DNA of 64,000 nucleotides, taken from contig NZ_PDCM01000002.1 in NCBI RefSeq assembly GCF_008634025.1, forward strand, positions 2,108,001 to 2,172,000, in the 5' to 3' direction. Both the position numbers and the translations under genes were made by a program. The notes under the pieces are model-generated. The model saw nothing but the letters and a program-made list of their open reading frames with translations, was not told the origin of the DNA and made no database searches. Each line of letters begins with the position of its first letter. Position 1 is the stretch's first letter. The stretch is from Streptomyces albofaciens JCM 4342. GTDB taxonomy: Bacteria > Actinomycetota > Actinomycetes > Streptomycetales > Streptomycetaceae. Positions 17,431 to 26,083 of the stretch are shown piece by piece.

Positions 17431-17447
17431 TGTCAGGTACCCTGACA
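17431..17447. promoter_or_regulatory. MarR-type operator, copy 2
   Basis: TGTCAGGTACCCTGACA: perfect 7-bp arms around a 3-bp centre. The copies repeat at 24 bp, so two dimers could sit side by side and cover both divergent promoters. Confidence 0.75.
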
Positions 17448-17511
17448 CGTATCGCTCTTCACGAGCAACCCCACCCCCAAGCCGGGCCGCCGCCCCCGAT
17501 GAGACCCGCCC

Positions 17512-17985
17512 ATGGACCCAGCCATGCCGCACATGGAGCCAGCCATGCCGCACCACCCACCGCGCCGCAACCTCCCCCAGCTGCTCGGCGACGCGCGGCG
17601 CTGGTTCGAGGAGGCGCTTCTGGCGGCCATGGACGCGGCCGGCGGCCCCCCGGTGACCTCCACCCAGGTCCAGCTCTTCGCCGTACTGGACGCGGAGGGC
17701 ACCACCGTCGCCGCGCTGGCCCGGCGGATGGGCGTGACCCGGCAGACCGCGCACCAGGCCGTGCACGGCCTGGTCGCCGCGGGCCTGCTGGAGCAGGTCC
17801 CCGACCCCGCCTCCGCCCGGCAACGGCTGATCCGCCGCACCGCGAAAGGCGAAAGCGCCCACCGGCAAGCCGAATGCTTTCTTCAGGACCTGGAACGCCG
17901 ACTCGCCGAACGCATCGGCCAGGAAGCGGTCAACACCCTCCGCAAAACCCTGGAAACCCCCTGGGGCCCGCCTCCGCGCCCATAA
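17512..17985 (+). CDS. MarR-family transcriptional regulator
   Basis: 157 aa. Winged helix: TSTQVQLFAVLDAEGTTVAALA, RRMGVTRQTAHQAVHGL (recognition helix), then a wing and LEQVPDPASARQRLIRRTAKG. The first 14 residues contain a repeat (DPAMPH/EPAMPH), and later in-frame ATGs (17524, 17533) could be the true start. It is divergent from queD and probably binds the two palindromes between them, repressing both genes. Confidence 0.9.
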   Translation: MDPAMPHMEPAMPHHPPRRNLPQLLGDARRWFEEALLAAMDAAGGPPVTSTQVQLFAVLDAEGTTVAALARRMGVTRQTAHQAVHGLVAAGLLEQVPDPASARQRLIRRTAKGESAHRQAECFLQDLERRLAERIGQEAVNTLRKTLETPWGPPPRP

Positions 17986-18079
17986 ACGCACTTCGGGCCC
18001 ACATCGCCCCAACACCGCGTCTCACTCTTTCGGCTCAACCGGCCGGTATTGCACACCCTCGGCGACATCCTGACGTTGA

Positions 18080-18107
18080 TCGGTAAGTCGGAGTTACGAC
18101 TTACCGA
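18080..18107. promoter_or_regulatory. Perfect 11-bp inverted repeat upstream of secreted-protein gene
   Basis: TCGGTAAGTCG (18080-18090) and CGACTTACCGA (18097-18107), separated by GAGTTA. It ends 12 bp before the GTG start, next to the ribosome site (AGAGG). It could be an operator dimer site or an mRNA hairpin gating translation. The TAAGTCG-type half-sites are AT-richer than the surroundings, which favours protein binding. Confidence 0.6.
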
Positions 18108-18119
18108 AAGAGGTATGAC

Positions 18120-18560
18120 GTGGAATATCCCGCCACCCGTACAGCCGCCATCTCCACCACGGCGCTGACGCTGGCCAGCGCCCTCACCGTCACCGCCGCC
18201 TCCGCCCTGGACCACCGGGACCGCCACACCGCCCCCGAGCGCCTGCACGCGGCAGCCCGTTCCGGCTCCTTCGACATCCTGACGCGGCAGGCCAGCGGCC
18301 TGAAGGCACGATTCACCGAGCCGGACGGCACCCCGGTGGCGGGCCTGCCGGTCAAGTTCACCGTCTCCGGCGAGAAAACCCTGCTGTGCGAGGCCACCAC
18401 CGACACCGACGGCTACGCCGAGTGCGAAACCCCCGCCCTCCCGCCCCTTTCCGCGTCCGCCGTGAAACTCCTCACCAGCGGCTACGACGCCACCACCCAC
18501 GGCACCCTCCGTTACACCCCCACCACCGCCCACAACACCATCGGCCTCACCACACCCTGA
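18120..18560 (+). CDS. Small secreted protein with Ig-like (Big_1-type) domain
   Basis: 146 aa. Residues 1-30 look like a signal peptide ending near ASA-LDH. Residues about 60-146 form a beta-sandwich of the invasin/Big_1 or carboxypeptidase-regulatory style: LKARFTEPDGTPVAGLPVKF, TTDTDGYAEC, GYDATTHGTLRY. It has two Cys, a possible disulfide. No catalytic motif is seen, and the function is unknown. The GTG start lies just after a perfect inverted repeat. Confidence 0.75.
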   Translation: MEYPATRTAAISTTALTLASALTVTAASALDHRDRHTAPERLHAAARSGSFDILTRQASGLKARFTEPDGTPVAGLPVKFTVSGEKTLLCEATTDTDGYAECETPALPPLSASAVKLLTSGYDATTHGTLRYTPTTAHNTIGLTTP

Positions 18561-18756
18561 AGTCCGCCGCACCCCGGGAACCGTCACTCATCAGACCCGA
18601 AAAACTAAAACCACAACCATCCAATCCCACAAACAATCCGACCGCCCCTTCCTCCGCTCCGTCTCTTCCCGTTCCCACCCCCGCCTCCCTTGGCCCTCTG
18701 CGTGCATTCCCCGGACCACCGGCGCAGAATTCCGCCCTCCTCCGCGAACAAACAGA

Positions 18757-18783
18757 GCCCCCGAGAGCCAACGTCTCGGGGGC
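18757..18783. terminator. Hairpin terminator between convergent genes
   Basis: GCCCCCGAGA (18757-18766) pairs with TCTCGGGGGC (18774-18783): a 10-bp stem with a 7-nt loop, between the secreted-protein gene (+) and the phosphotransferase gene (-). The rest of 18561-18807 shows no gene. Confidence 0.8.
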
Positions 18784-18807
18784 CTCCCCTTTCCGGGCTG
18801 CCGTGGC

Positions 18808-19770
18808 TCAGCCCGGAGCCTCCATCAGGGCCGTGACATAGGCATCCAACCGCTCCTCCACGGTCCGCGTCGTCAGCTCCGCCCTCCCTGCCTTGCGCCA
18901 TGCCTGCGCCACCTGCTGCACTTCTTCCGAGGCGGCCAGTCCGTCCCGCACCTGCCAGTACCGCCGCTCGCTCGCGGCCGCGGCCGGCACCCCGCCGGCC
19001 TCCTCGTACGCCTCGGCGAACCGCAGGCCCCACGCCGGTCCGTGCAACAGCGCGAGAACGGTAGAGCAGTGCGCCACATCGAGATCCGCCGGCCCCCAGG
19101 AGGGCTGGGCCCAGTCGACGACGCCGGTGATCCGGGCGTCGGCCGCGCCCGTGGGCGGCACCTCGAACAGCACGTTGCCGGGCTGGAAGTCCCGGTGCAG
19201 AAAGCGCCCTTCGTACGGAGGCGCGGGCCGGCGGATCACATCGATCGCCGCGGCCCATACCGCCGCGTCGGCGCCCTTCGGGGTCACGACGGTGTCGGCG
19301 GTCGTCAACGCCACATACTCCCGGGGCCGCTCGACGGGCCGCACCGCGTGGATGGCCACGAGTTGGCGGGCCAGCAGAGGAAGGCGCGTCTCCAAGCCCT
19401 CGTCCTCAAGGACCGTCCGGCCCTCCAGATGCGTCATCAGGAGCGACGGATACTCGCAATGCGCGGCGGCCGGATCGACCGCGACCAGTCCAGGAGCCGG
19501 TACGCCGGTCCCCGACAGCAGGGTCAGGGCGTCGGCCTCCCTGTGCAGCCAGTCCTCGGCGTGCCCCACGTAGTACGGGTCGACGAAGGTCCGCAGCACC
19601 AGATCACGGGTGCCTCCGCCGCGCCTGCCAATGGTCAGCCTCCGCGTTTCCGCAGTGATCCCGCCATGCAGCACCTCGGCCCCGACGACCCGTTCACCGG
19701 CCTCCAGATGCCGATTCACCCAAGCCAGTGTCGACGGCCGGACTGCCGCCACCTCGTCGCGGTTGGTCAT
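18808..19770 (-). CDS. APH-family phosphotransferase
   Basis: 320 aa. Aminoglycoside-phosphotransferase/choline-kinase fold: N-lobe with LVLRTFVDP and LHREADALTLL, PSLLMTHLEGRTVL, catalytic loop FLHRDFQPGNVLFE, and metal motif ITGVVDWAQPSWGPADLDVAH. The family phosphorylates small hydroxylated molecules; the substrate cannot be read from the sequence. It is not close to the APH(3') class. It stands alone. Confidence 0.88.
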   Translation of the reverse strand: MTNRDEVAAVRPSTLAWVNRHLEAGERVVGAEVLHGGITAETRRLTIGRRGGGTRDLVLRTFVDPYYVGHAEDWLHREADALTLLSGTGVPAPGLVAVDPAAAHCEYPSLLMTHLEGRTVLEDEGLETRLPLLARQLVAIHAVRPVERPREYVALTTADTVVTPKGADAAVWAAAIDVIRRPAPPYEGRFLHRDFQPGNVLFEVPPTGAADARITGVVDWAQPSWGPADLDVAHCSTVLALLHGPAWGLRFAEAYEEAGGVPAAAASERRYWQVRDGLAASEEVQQVAQAWRKAGRAELTTRTVEERLDAYVTALMEAPG

Positions 19771-20164
19771 CGCGCCACCTCATCATCCGGGCGGCGGCAC
19801 GCGCAAAGAGTTTCCTTGCGGCTGATGACAACGACGCGACACTGCCCTGTGCCTCTCGCATCGGCCGCGGACACCGTTCAGGCACGCGCATCGAGCCGTG
19901 ACCACAGCCCGGGAAGCCCCGATTCAGCGGAGCCGGTCATTGATCCGATGCTCACGGCAGCCGTCACGACCGGCCACCGGCGCCCGAGGAGGCGGCGCCT
20001 CCCGTTCTTCTCGACGCGAGGCACGGCACCTGCGGTGCCGCCCGGGGTGCGATGTGGGCCGAGATGCGGTGCGGGCCGAGATGCGGTGCGGGCCGAGGCG
20101 CGGTGCAGGCCGGGACCGGCGCGCAGCCGGCGCCCCCGCGGCGCCAGCACCGGCGCGTGCCCCG
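19771..20164. other. 394-bp gap without a supported gene
   Basis: No frame shows a convincing protein. It holds a short 17-bp tandem repeat (listed separately) and the presumed promoter of the phosphotransferase gene. Confidence 0.5.
20061..20111 (+). repeat. 17-bp tandem repeat, three copies
   Basis: The unit GAGATGCGGTGCGGGCC occurs at 20061 and 20078 exactly and at 20095 with three changes. A degenerate half unit precedes it. It lies downstream of the DUF6099 gene. Confidence 0.8.
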
Positions 20165-20620
20165 TCAGCCCAGGTCGCGGTGGCGTACGGCGAGGTGTTT
20201 CAGTATCCCGGTCACCCGGTCCCGGGACTCGTCGGCGACGTCCATGGCCTCGACGCAGGTCCAGTACATCCCTTCCTCGTCCGCCGCGCAGACCACTCCC
20301 ACCAGCGCCTCGCACACCTCGCCGAGCAGCCAGGACAGGCCGCGCAGCGCCTCCTGGGTGTCCCGCACCTCGGACAGCTGGGCCGCCCGTGGCCCGCCGA
20401 TCCGCGGGGCCGGGATCAGCAGGGCCGCGCTCGTCCGCCCTCCCGCGTCGCCCAACCCCCGTGCCCGGGACCGCACTTCGTGCGGACCGGATATCGCGAG
20501 ATGGCTGCCCACTGCCTCGGCCAGGGCCTGCGCCTGCCACGCCTCGACGACGATCTCCTCGACCGTCCGCGCCTGCGCCAGACCGCGCCGACTGGCCGCG
20601 ATGATGCGCACCGCGTCCAT
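20165..20620 (-). CDS. DUF6099-type conserved Streptomyces protein
   Basis: 151 aa, alpha-helical and soluble, beginning MDAVRIIAASRRGLAQARTV, with VEAWQAQALAEAVGSHLA and LGEVCEALVGVVC. I recognise this as the small actinomycete-specific DUF6099 group, of unknown function. No motif suggests an enzyme. The 133 bp upstream separate it from the MazG-like gene. Confidence 0.7.
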   Translation of the reverse strand: MDAVRIIAASRRGLAQARTVEEIVVEAWQAQALAEAVGSHLAISGPHEVRSRARGLGDAGGRTSAALLIPAPRIGGPRAAQLSEVRDTQEALRGLSWLLGEVCEALVGVVCAADEEGMYWTCVEAMDVADESRDRVTGILKHLAVRHRDLG

Positions 20621-20753
20621 CCGCGACCCCCTCCCTCAGACCACGTCAGCTTCGCCGCACCTACCTGCCACTACCCAGCGTGAACTTGAAAGGCCAAAAA
20701 GGCCAGAGGAATTCGCAAATCTGTGGACAACCAAGACGATGTGGAAAGATCCT

Positions 20754-21107
20754 TCACTCCATAGAGTGACGATTGGCTCGTTCGGTCCCCTTCACCGGGA
20801 AGCGTGTCTCGTTCCGCTCGATCTTCGCGGCCAGCGCCCGCAGCACATCGATGCCCAGGACGTCGCAGAACTGCAGCAGGTAGGCCAGCACGTCGGCGAC
20901 CTCGTCCTCGACCCGGCCGGCCGCCGTCGCGTCGGTCATGACCTTCGCCGACTCCTCCGGCGTCAACCACTGAAAAATCTCGACCAGTTCGGAGGCTTCG
21001 ACGCTGAGCGCCGCCGCCAAGTTCTTCGGGGTGTGGTACTGGCCCCAGTCCCGGGCGGCCGCGAAGTCCGCCAGCCGCCGCTGCAACGCATGAAGATCTT
21101 CACTCAT
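20754..21107 (-). CDS. MazG-like nucleotide pyrophosphohydrolase
   Basis: 117 aa. The start is the ATG overlapping the AAA ATPase stop by 4 bp. All-alpha NTP-PPase: LQRRLADFAAARDW, then the metal motif ASELVEIFQWL (EExxE-like) with EDEVADVLAYLLQFCDVLGID (ExxD). It hydrolyses noncanonical or excess (d)NTPs to NMP and PPi. Coupling to an AAA/SMC-like ATPase suggests a shared DNA- or nucleotide-surveillance role, which is inference. Confidence 0.92.
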   Translation of the reverse strand: MSEDLHALQRRLADFAAARDWGQYHTPKNLAAALSVEASELVEIFQWLTPEESAKVMTDATAAGRVEDEVADVLAYLLQFCDVLGIDVLRALAAKIERNETRFPVKGTERANRHSME

Positions 21108-22576
21108 ACTCCTAGGTGTAGCACCTGCACCCCGGGCAGCCCGTCGGCGACCGCCGCGTCCCGTACCGTCCCCAGCAGCCGGACGTGCCCCCGCGCCACC
21201 ATCCGCACGGCCAGCTCCAGCAGCGCACGCGTCTGCCGGCCGTCCAGGCTCCGGTCCATTCCGTCCGCCATCAGCCCCAGCACCTGACGCGCGGACAGCA
21301 CCTCGCCCACCGGGTCCATCGCCAGCACCTCCGGGCCCGTCAGGAGCACCAGCGCGAGCGCGACGTACCGCAGCTCCCCGTCCCCGAGCTGTTCCAGCGG
21401 CATCGCCGGCAAGGAGCCACGCTCGACCAGGGCCCGTATGCCGACCTTCCCCGCGAGCTCCACCGGTTCGGCCCGCAGCCCCTCGACCGGTCCGGCGCAG
21501 CCGTCGCGCACCGCTTCGACCAGTACGGCATGCCGGCGCGCACATTCCCTGCTCGTGCGCCCCAGTACGGCAGGAAGGTTGTCGCATGCCGTGCGCAGCC
21601 GCCCGTCCCCGGCGGACCAGCCCCAGCTCCCCTGTGAGGCACCCCCGTCATCCGCCGCCCCGTCGCCACCGGCCGCGACTGCGAACCCTCCCGACAGGGC
21701 TCCGTCGGCCCGCGCCCCGGTCCCCGTGCCGCCCCCGGCCACACCGGCCGCACCCGGACCTCCGGCGCCGCCGCTGCCCGTACGGCTGCATCCGCGGCCT
21801 CCGGCAGTACGAGAACCACCCGCACGTGCACCGGCCCCGCCCCCGCCGCCCGTTCCCGAGCCCTTCGCGCCCCCGCTGCCGCCGCCCCCGGCGGCACCCG
21901 CTTCCGCGCCGCCCCCCGCACTCACGCTCCCTCCGGCGCCGGGGCCGGCCCCGCGCATCGCCTCCGGTCGTGGATCGCACGCGAACACCGACCGGAGCGC
22001 CACCACCACCTGCTCCGCCGCCGCCAGCACCAGCCGCTGCCCCGCCGTCTTGCCCGCGACACGCAACGGCAGCAGTGCTGTGCCGAGCCGGTCGTCCGGC
22101 AGCGGCGCGCGCGTCACCGGCGTCGACCCGGCCGTGTACCAGGCGGCCTGGACCGCGCGCCGGGCAGGGTCCGTAAGCGCCGTGGACAGCAGGGTCTCGC
22201 CGCCGCCGGTCAGCCGCTCGCCGACGATGCGCAGTTCCGGCTCGGCCTGTACGGCGACGTCGAGCCGGACGGGGCCGACCGGCCCCTCGACCGTGCAGCC
22301 GATGCGGAACCCGCGTCTTCCCTGCTCGTCGGGGCGCGCCCACGCCGGTACGCAGCCGACCGCGCCGCCCGGCGCCGCCTCCACGGCCCAGCCGAGCCGG
22401 GCACCGCTGCCGAGGCGCGCGAGGATGTCGTACGCCTGGAGCACACTGGACTTCCCGCTGCCGCTGGGGCCGGTCAGCAGCGTCAGCGGGCCCAGCGGGA
22501 CGGTCGCACCGCGATGCGACTTGAAGGCGGACAGGCGTAATTCGGTGACCGCCGGACGCACACTTTCCGTGTCCAT
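21104..22576 (-). CDS. AAA (RecF/SMC-like) ATPase with Gly-rich insertion
   Basis: 490 aa. TELRLSAFKSHRGATVPLGPLTLLTGPSGSGKSS gives the typical RecF/OLD-type N-terminus and Walker A (GPSGSGKSS, near residue 38). The C-terminal half has LEQLGDGELRYVALALVLL (ABC-signature-like), then EVLAMDPVGEV (Walker B-like, with a Pro where Glu is usual). Between them lies a long insertion, very rich in Gly, Ala and Ser (about 210-310), probably where a coiled coil would be. No nuclease domain is seen. It is translationally coupled to the MazG-like gene. Confidence 0.85.
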   Translation of the reverse strand: MDTESVRPAVTELRLSAFKSHRGATVPLGPLTLLTGPSGSGKSSVLQAYDILARLGSGARLGWAVEAAPGGAVGCVPAWARPDEQGRRGFRIGCTVEGPVGPVRLDVAVQAEPELRIVGERLTGGGETLLSTALTDPARRAVQAAWYTAGSTPVTRAPLPDDRLGTALLPLRVAGKTAGQRLVLAAAEQVVVALRSVFACDPRPEAMRGAGPGAGGSVSAGGGAEAGAAGGGGSGGAKGSGTGGGGGAGARAGGSRTAGGRGCSRTGSGGAGGPGAAGVAGGGTGTGARADGALSGGFAVAAGGDGAADDGGASQGSWGWSAGDGRLRTACDNLPAVLGRTSRECARRHAVLVEAVRDGCAGPVEGLRAEPVELAGKVGIRALVERGSLPAMPLEQLGDGELRYVALALVLLTGPEVLAMDPVGEVLSARQVLGLMADGMDRSLDGRQTRALLELAVRMVARGHVRLLGTVRDAAVADGLPGVQVLHLGV

Positions 22577-22630
22577 ACGAGGACGCTAGGCAACCGGCGA
22601 AAGCAAAACCGTTACGGCTGCAACGCCTTC

Positions 22631-23020
22631 CTACGATCGGGGTACGGCACCGGCCGGCGGCTCGGCGACCTCGGTACCGACCGGCGTGAGGAGGAAGACG
22701 TTGGTGTCGACCCGGTGCATGCCGCTGGCGAGCCCGAAGACGACTCCGCTGGAGAAGTCCAGGATGCGTTTGGCCACGTCGGCGTCGGCGCTGCTGAGGT
22801 CGAGGAGGACCGGGATCTGCGCCATCAGGTACTCGGCGACCTCGCGCGCGTCGGCGAAGGTCTGTACGCGGATGACGACGAATCGCCGCATCTCCTCGCC
22901 CGGTTCCTCCTCGGGCAGGGCGCGGTGGTCGGGCCACGAAGGCCATTCACTGCCGCTGCGAAGGGGAACGACCTCGGCGAGCCCTTCCCACTGTTCGTCG
23001 GTGGCGTCGGGCCGGTTCAC
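22631..23020 (-). CDS. SepF-like cell-division protein
   Basis: 129 aa from the GTG with GAGAGGTGA before it. The C-terminal about 85 residues form the SepF core: RRFVVIRVQTFADAREVAEYL, VLLDLSSADADVAKRILDFSSG, and GMHRVDTNVFLLTP. SepF tethers FtsZ to the membrane. Streptomyces carry SepF plus SepF-like proteins (SflA/SflB) that tune division. This copy is away from the dcw cluster and lacks an obvious amphipathic N-terminal membrane helix, so it is more likely an Sfl-type paralogue. Confidence 0.85.
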   Translation of the reverse strand: MNRPDATDEQWEGLAEVVPLRSGSEWPSWPDHRALPEEEPGEEMRRFVVIRVQTFADAREVAEYLMAQIPVLLDLSSADADVAKRILDFSSGVVFGLASGMHRVDTNVFLLTPVGTEVAEPPAGAVPRS

Positions 23021-23246
23021 CGAATCACCTCTCCCGGAGGGGCACTGAACAACTTCGGTATCTGCATCGCGCAATTGTAGGGATACCCGCATATACGGCT
23101 TCGGGTGCGACACACGGATGGCGTCACTTGCTCCCTCCATCCTGCACCATGGCCGCTGAGCAGTGCCGACACCCCGGGCATATATCCTCCGTCGAGAAGT
23201 TCTCGTGTTCCTGTTCACCCCATCTGTCACGGAGGTCGGTTCCGCC

Positions 23247-24407
23247 ATGAGCACTGATCCTCCCGGCCGCGGGCTGCGTGCCCTGCGCGGTCTCCGCAAG
23301 CCCGCGAAGAAGCGGCCCGCGTCCGCCACTCCTCCGGAAGCCCCGGCATCGGACGCCGGGACTCCGGATACCGGTTCCGCGCCCGCCGGCAGTGTCATCA
23401 ACGCCACGCTTTACCGCGACGGCTATCGCCTCAGTACCCACGAAACTCTCGCCGACACCTTCCGTAACCTGCGCACCACCGCCGGTTCCATGGCCTGGAT
23501 CGGTCTGCACCGGCCGTCGTCCTCCGAATTGGTCACCCTCGCCTCGGAATTCGACCTTCACCCGCTGGCGGTCGAAGACGCGCTGGAGGCCCATCAGCGG
23601 CCGAAACTGGAGCGTTACGGCGAGACGCTCTTCGTCGTCCTGCGCGCCGCCCGTTACCTCGACGATCCCGAAGAGGTCGACTTCGGCGAACTGCACGTCT
23701 TCGTGGGCCCCGATTTCGTCATCACCGTGCGCCACGGCGGCGCCCCCGACCTGCCTTCCGTGCGCCGCCGCATGGAGGCCGCCCCGGAACTGCTCAAGCG
23801 CGGCCCCGAAGCGGTCCTGTACGCGATCCTCGACGCGGTCGTGGACGATTTCGCACCGGTGGTCGCCGGTGTCCAGAACGACATCGACGAGATCGAGACG
23901 GAGGTCTTCGGGGGCGACCCGCGGGTCTCCCGCCGCATCTACGAGCTCTCCCGCGAGGTCGTCGAATTCCAGCGCGCGACCCGCCCGCTGAACGGCATGC
24001 TGGAAAGCCTCACCGCCGGTTTCGAGAAATACGGCATCGACGAGGAACTCCGCCGCTACCTCCGCGACGTCGCCGACCACGCCACCCACACCACCGAACG
24101 CGTCGACGGCTTCCGCCAGGCCCTCCAGGACATCCTCACCGTCAACGCCACCCTGGTGAACCAGCAGCAGAACGCCGAGATGCGGGCCCTCGCGGAAGCG
24201 GGCTTCGAGCAGAACGAAGAGATTAAAAAGATCTCCTCCTGGGCCGCCATCCTCTTCGCCCCCACCCTCGTCGGCACGATCTACGGCATGAACTTCGACC
24301 GCATGCCGGAGTTGCACTGGGCGTTCGGCTACCCCTTCGCGATCGTGCTGATGGCGGTGGTCTGCATCAGCCTGTACGTCATCTTCAAGCGGCGGGACTG
24401 GCTCTGA
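23247..24407 (+). CDS. corA: CorA-family magnesium/cobalt transporter
   Basis: 386 aa. ATG with GGAGG 11 nt upstream. A long cytoplasmic N-terminal domain (HPLAVEDALEAHQRPKLE, the CorA hallmark) leads through a long helix to two C-terminal TM segments, with the selectivity loop IYGMNFDRMPEL (GMN motif) between them and basic FKRRDWL at the end. The protein is a pentameric inner-membrane divalent cation channel. The first 50 residues are a disordered extension. Confidence 0.96.
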   Translation: MSTDPPGRGLRALRGLRKPAKKRPASATPPEAPASDAGTPDTGSAPAGSVINATLYRDGYRLSTHETLADTFRNLRTTAGSMAWIGLHRPSSSELVTLASEFDLHPLAVEDALEAHQRPKLERYGETLFVVLRAARYLDDPEEVDFGELHVFVGPDFVITVRHGGAPDLPSVRRRMEAAPELLKRGPEAVLYAILDAVVDDFAPVVAGVQNDIDEIETEVFGGDPRVSRRIYELSREVVEFQRATRPLNGMLESLTAGFEKYGIDEELRRYLRDVADHATHTTERVDGFRQALQDILTVNATLVNQQQNAEMRALAEAGFEQNEEIKKISSWAAILFAPTLVGTIYGMNFDRMPELHWAFGYPFAIVLMAVVCISLYVIFKRRDWL

Positions 24408-24500
24408 CCAACGGGCGTCGGTGCGTGCACGCTGCGAGCGGGACGCCTGGATCACCGCGTCCGGTCAGCCTGCGCGCACTGTGTGCCGCGTGAATTGAGC

Positions 24501-24534
24501 ACCGGGGCGGCCGGCCGCGCAGGGCCGCCCCGGT
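24501..24534 (+). terminator. Strong hairpin terminator after corA
   Basis: ACCGGGGCGGCC (24501-24512) and GGCCGCCCCGGT (24523-24534) form a perfect 12-bp stem with a 10-nt loop, about 95 bp after the corA stop. Confidence 0.8.
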
Positions 24535-24614
24535 CGGCGCCGACCCGCCGATGCTCAGTCGTGACAGTCCCGCCCCCGGCACGCCCCGCATCGCGTCCAA
24601 GCGCTCGACGGTGA

Positions 24615-24893
24615 AGTGCTCCCAGGCACCGCGTTCTGTCGATTCTGGAGGACGCACAAGTCACCGGCAGCGAGCAAGGGGCAACAGCCGTCGCGACGGG
24701 TTTTCTGGAAGCTTCGCTCACCGCCTGGGACGAGGAATTCGACCTGCATGCCATTGGGCAGGATCTCGGCCCGGAGTTCCGCAGGTACTGCGTTCACGAG
24801 CGGCGCGAGCGTTTGGGCGGGAACGCCCGGGCATCGCGCCGCTCTTCATGCACGATGTGGCGCGGATGCGGTCTGTCCCCGCAGAATCGCCAC
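24615..24893 (+). pseudogene. Probable C-terminal gene remnant
   Basis: After an in-frame TGA (24612-24614) the frame stays open into the AlkZ-like gene. It reads like a genuine protein C-terminus (LSILEDAQVTGSEQGATAVA, then GFLEASLTAWDEEFDLHAIG) with no usable start. This resembles the end of small Streptomyces hypothetical proteins that carry a VATGFLEAL-like segment. I read it as a truncated remnant; the last 25 codons before 24894 are arbitrary. Confidence 0.35.
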
Positions 24894-26045
24894 ATGGCGA
24901 TCACCGCACGTGCCCTCAACCGTTCCACGCTCGCCCGGCAGTTGCTGCTCACCCGCGAGCCGCTGGATGTGGCCGCCGGGCTGCGACAGGTGGTCGCCCT
25001 ACAGGCGCAGCAGCCCGCGTCGCCGTACGTCGCCCTCTGGAACCGGCTCAGCGACTTCTCCCCCGCCGACCTCGATGCCGCCGTATCCGACTTCCAGGCG
25101 GTCAAGGCGACGCTGATGCGGGTGACGTTGCACCTGGTGCATGCCGCCGACTACCGCGCTTTCCGTGAAGCCGTGGAACCGACGCTCCGTGGCTCCAGAC
25201 TCGGCGACGCCCGTTTCACGGCGTCCGGGCTGACCGCCGCCGACGCCGACGCGCTCGTACCGGAGTTGCTGGAATTCGCCGGCCGGCCGCGCACCACCAG
25301 CGACATGCAGAAATGGCTCGGGGAGCGTCTGGGCGCGCCGCTGGAGCCGTCGGCGTGGCGGATGCTGCGTCAGTACGTTCCGCTGTGGCACGCTCCCGTT
25401 GCCGCGCCCTGGCTGTTCGACACCCGTCAGGCGCACGTCGCGGCGAGCACGCGGCCGGTCCTGGCGGACCCGGACGCGGCCGCCGCGGGCTTGCAGGCCC
25501 TGGTCCGCCGCTATCTGGCGGGGTTCGGGCCGGCGTCGGTGGCGGACGTGGCGCAGTTCGCGCTGGTGCAGCAGAGACGGGCCCGCGCCGCTGTCCAGGC
25601 GCTCGCCGACGAGCTCGTGACTCTGGAGGGGCCCGGCGGGGTGGTGCTGTACGACATACCGGGCGCGCCCCGGCCGGACGAGGACGCCCCGGCACCGCCC
25701 CGTCTGATGGCGATGTGGGACAGCGTTCTGCTCGCCTACGCCGACCGCGGCCGCGTCATTCCGCCCGCGTACCGCAAGCACGTGATCCGCAGGAACGGTG
25801 ACGTGCTGCCCACGGTGCTGGTCGACGGGTACGTCGCCGGTGTCTGGCGCCCGGTCGCCGGCGGGATCGAGGCCGGGGCCTTCCACCCGCTCCCCCGTCG
25901 CGTCTGGGACGGGCTGGCCTCCGAGGCCCGTTCGCTCGGGCGGCTCCTCACCGGCCGCGACCCCGGGGCGTACCGCCGTTACGACCACTGGTGGGCCAAG
26001 GGCCTCCCGGCGGCCGAGACCCGGCTGCTCCCGCCGGGCCCCTGA
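24894..26045 (+). CDS. AlkZ-like winged-helix DNA-binding protein (HTH_42)
   Basis: 383 aa. Starts MAITARALNRSTLARQLLL, and VVALQAQQPASPYVALWNRL carries the QxQ motif typical of AlkZ-type glycosylases, which open interstrand crosslinks or remove alkylated bases. The three tandem winged helices are implied by length (about 380) and motifs such as LRQYVPLWHAP and VIPPAYRKHVIRRNGDVLPTVLVDG. In Streptomyces such proteins often protect against DNA-alkylating natural products, but no such cluster is visible here. Confidence 0.88.
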   Translation: MAITARALNRSTLARQLLLTREPLDVAAGLRQVVALQAQQPASPYVALWNRLSDFSPADLDAAVSDFQAVKATLMRVTLHLVHAADYRAFREAVEPTLRGSRLGDARFTASGLTAADADALVPELLEFAGRPRTTSDMQKWLGERLGAPLEPSAWRMLRQYVPLWHAPVAAPWLFDTRQAHVAASTRPVLADPDAAAAGLQALVRRYLAGFGPASVADVAQFALVQQRRARAAVQALADELVTLEGPGGVVLYDIPGAPRPDEDAPAPPRLMAMWDSVLLAYADRGRVIPPAYRKHVIRRNGDVLPTVLVDGYVAGVWRPVAGGIEAGAFHPLPRRVWDGLASEARSLGRLLTGRDPGAYRRYDHWWAKGLPAAETRLLPPGP

Positions 26046-26083
26046 GCCGGGTACGGAACCGTCCCGTCCTCCGGCCCGCCGTG

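Noticed and set aside
20061..20111. 17-bp repeats considered as a CRISPR array
   Set aside because: Units abut with no spacers and are too short.
23124..24455. A 443-codon minus-strand frame opposite corA
   Set aside because: CorA motifs (GMN and the N-terminal hallmark) on the + strand settle the coding strand.
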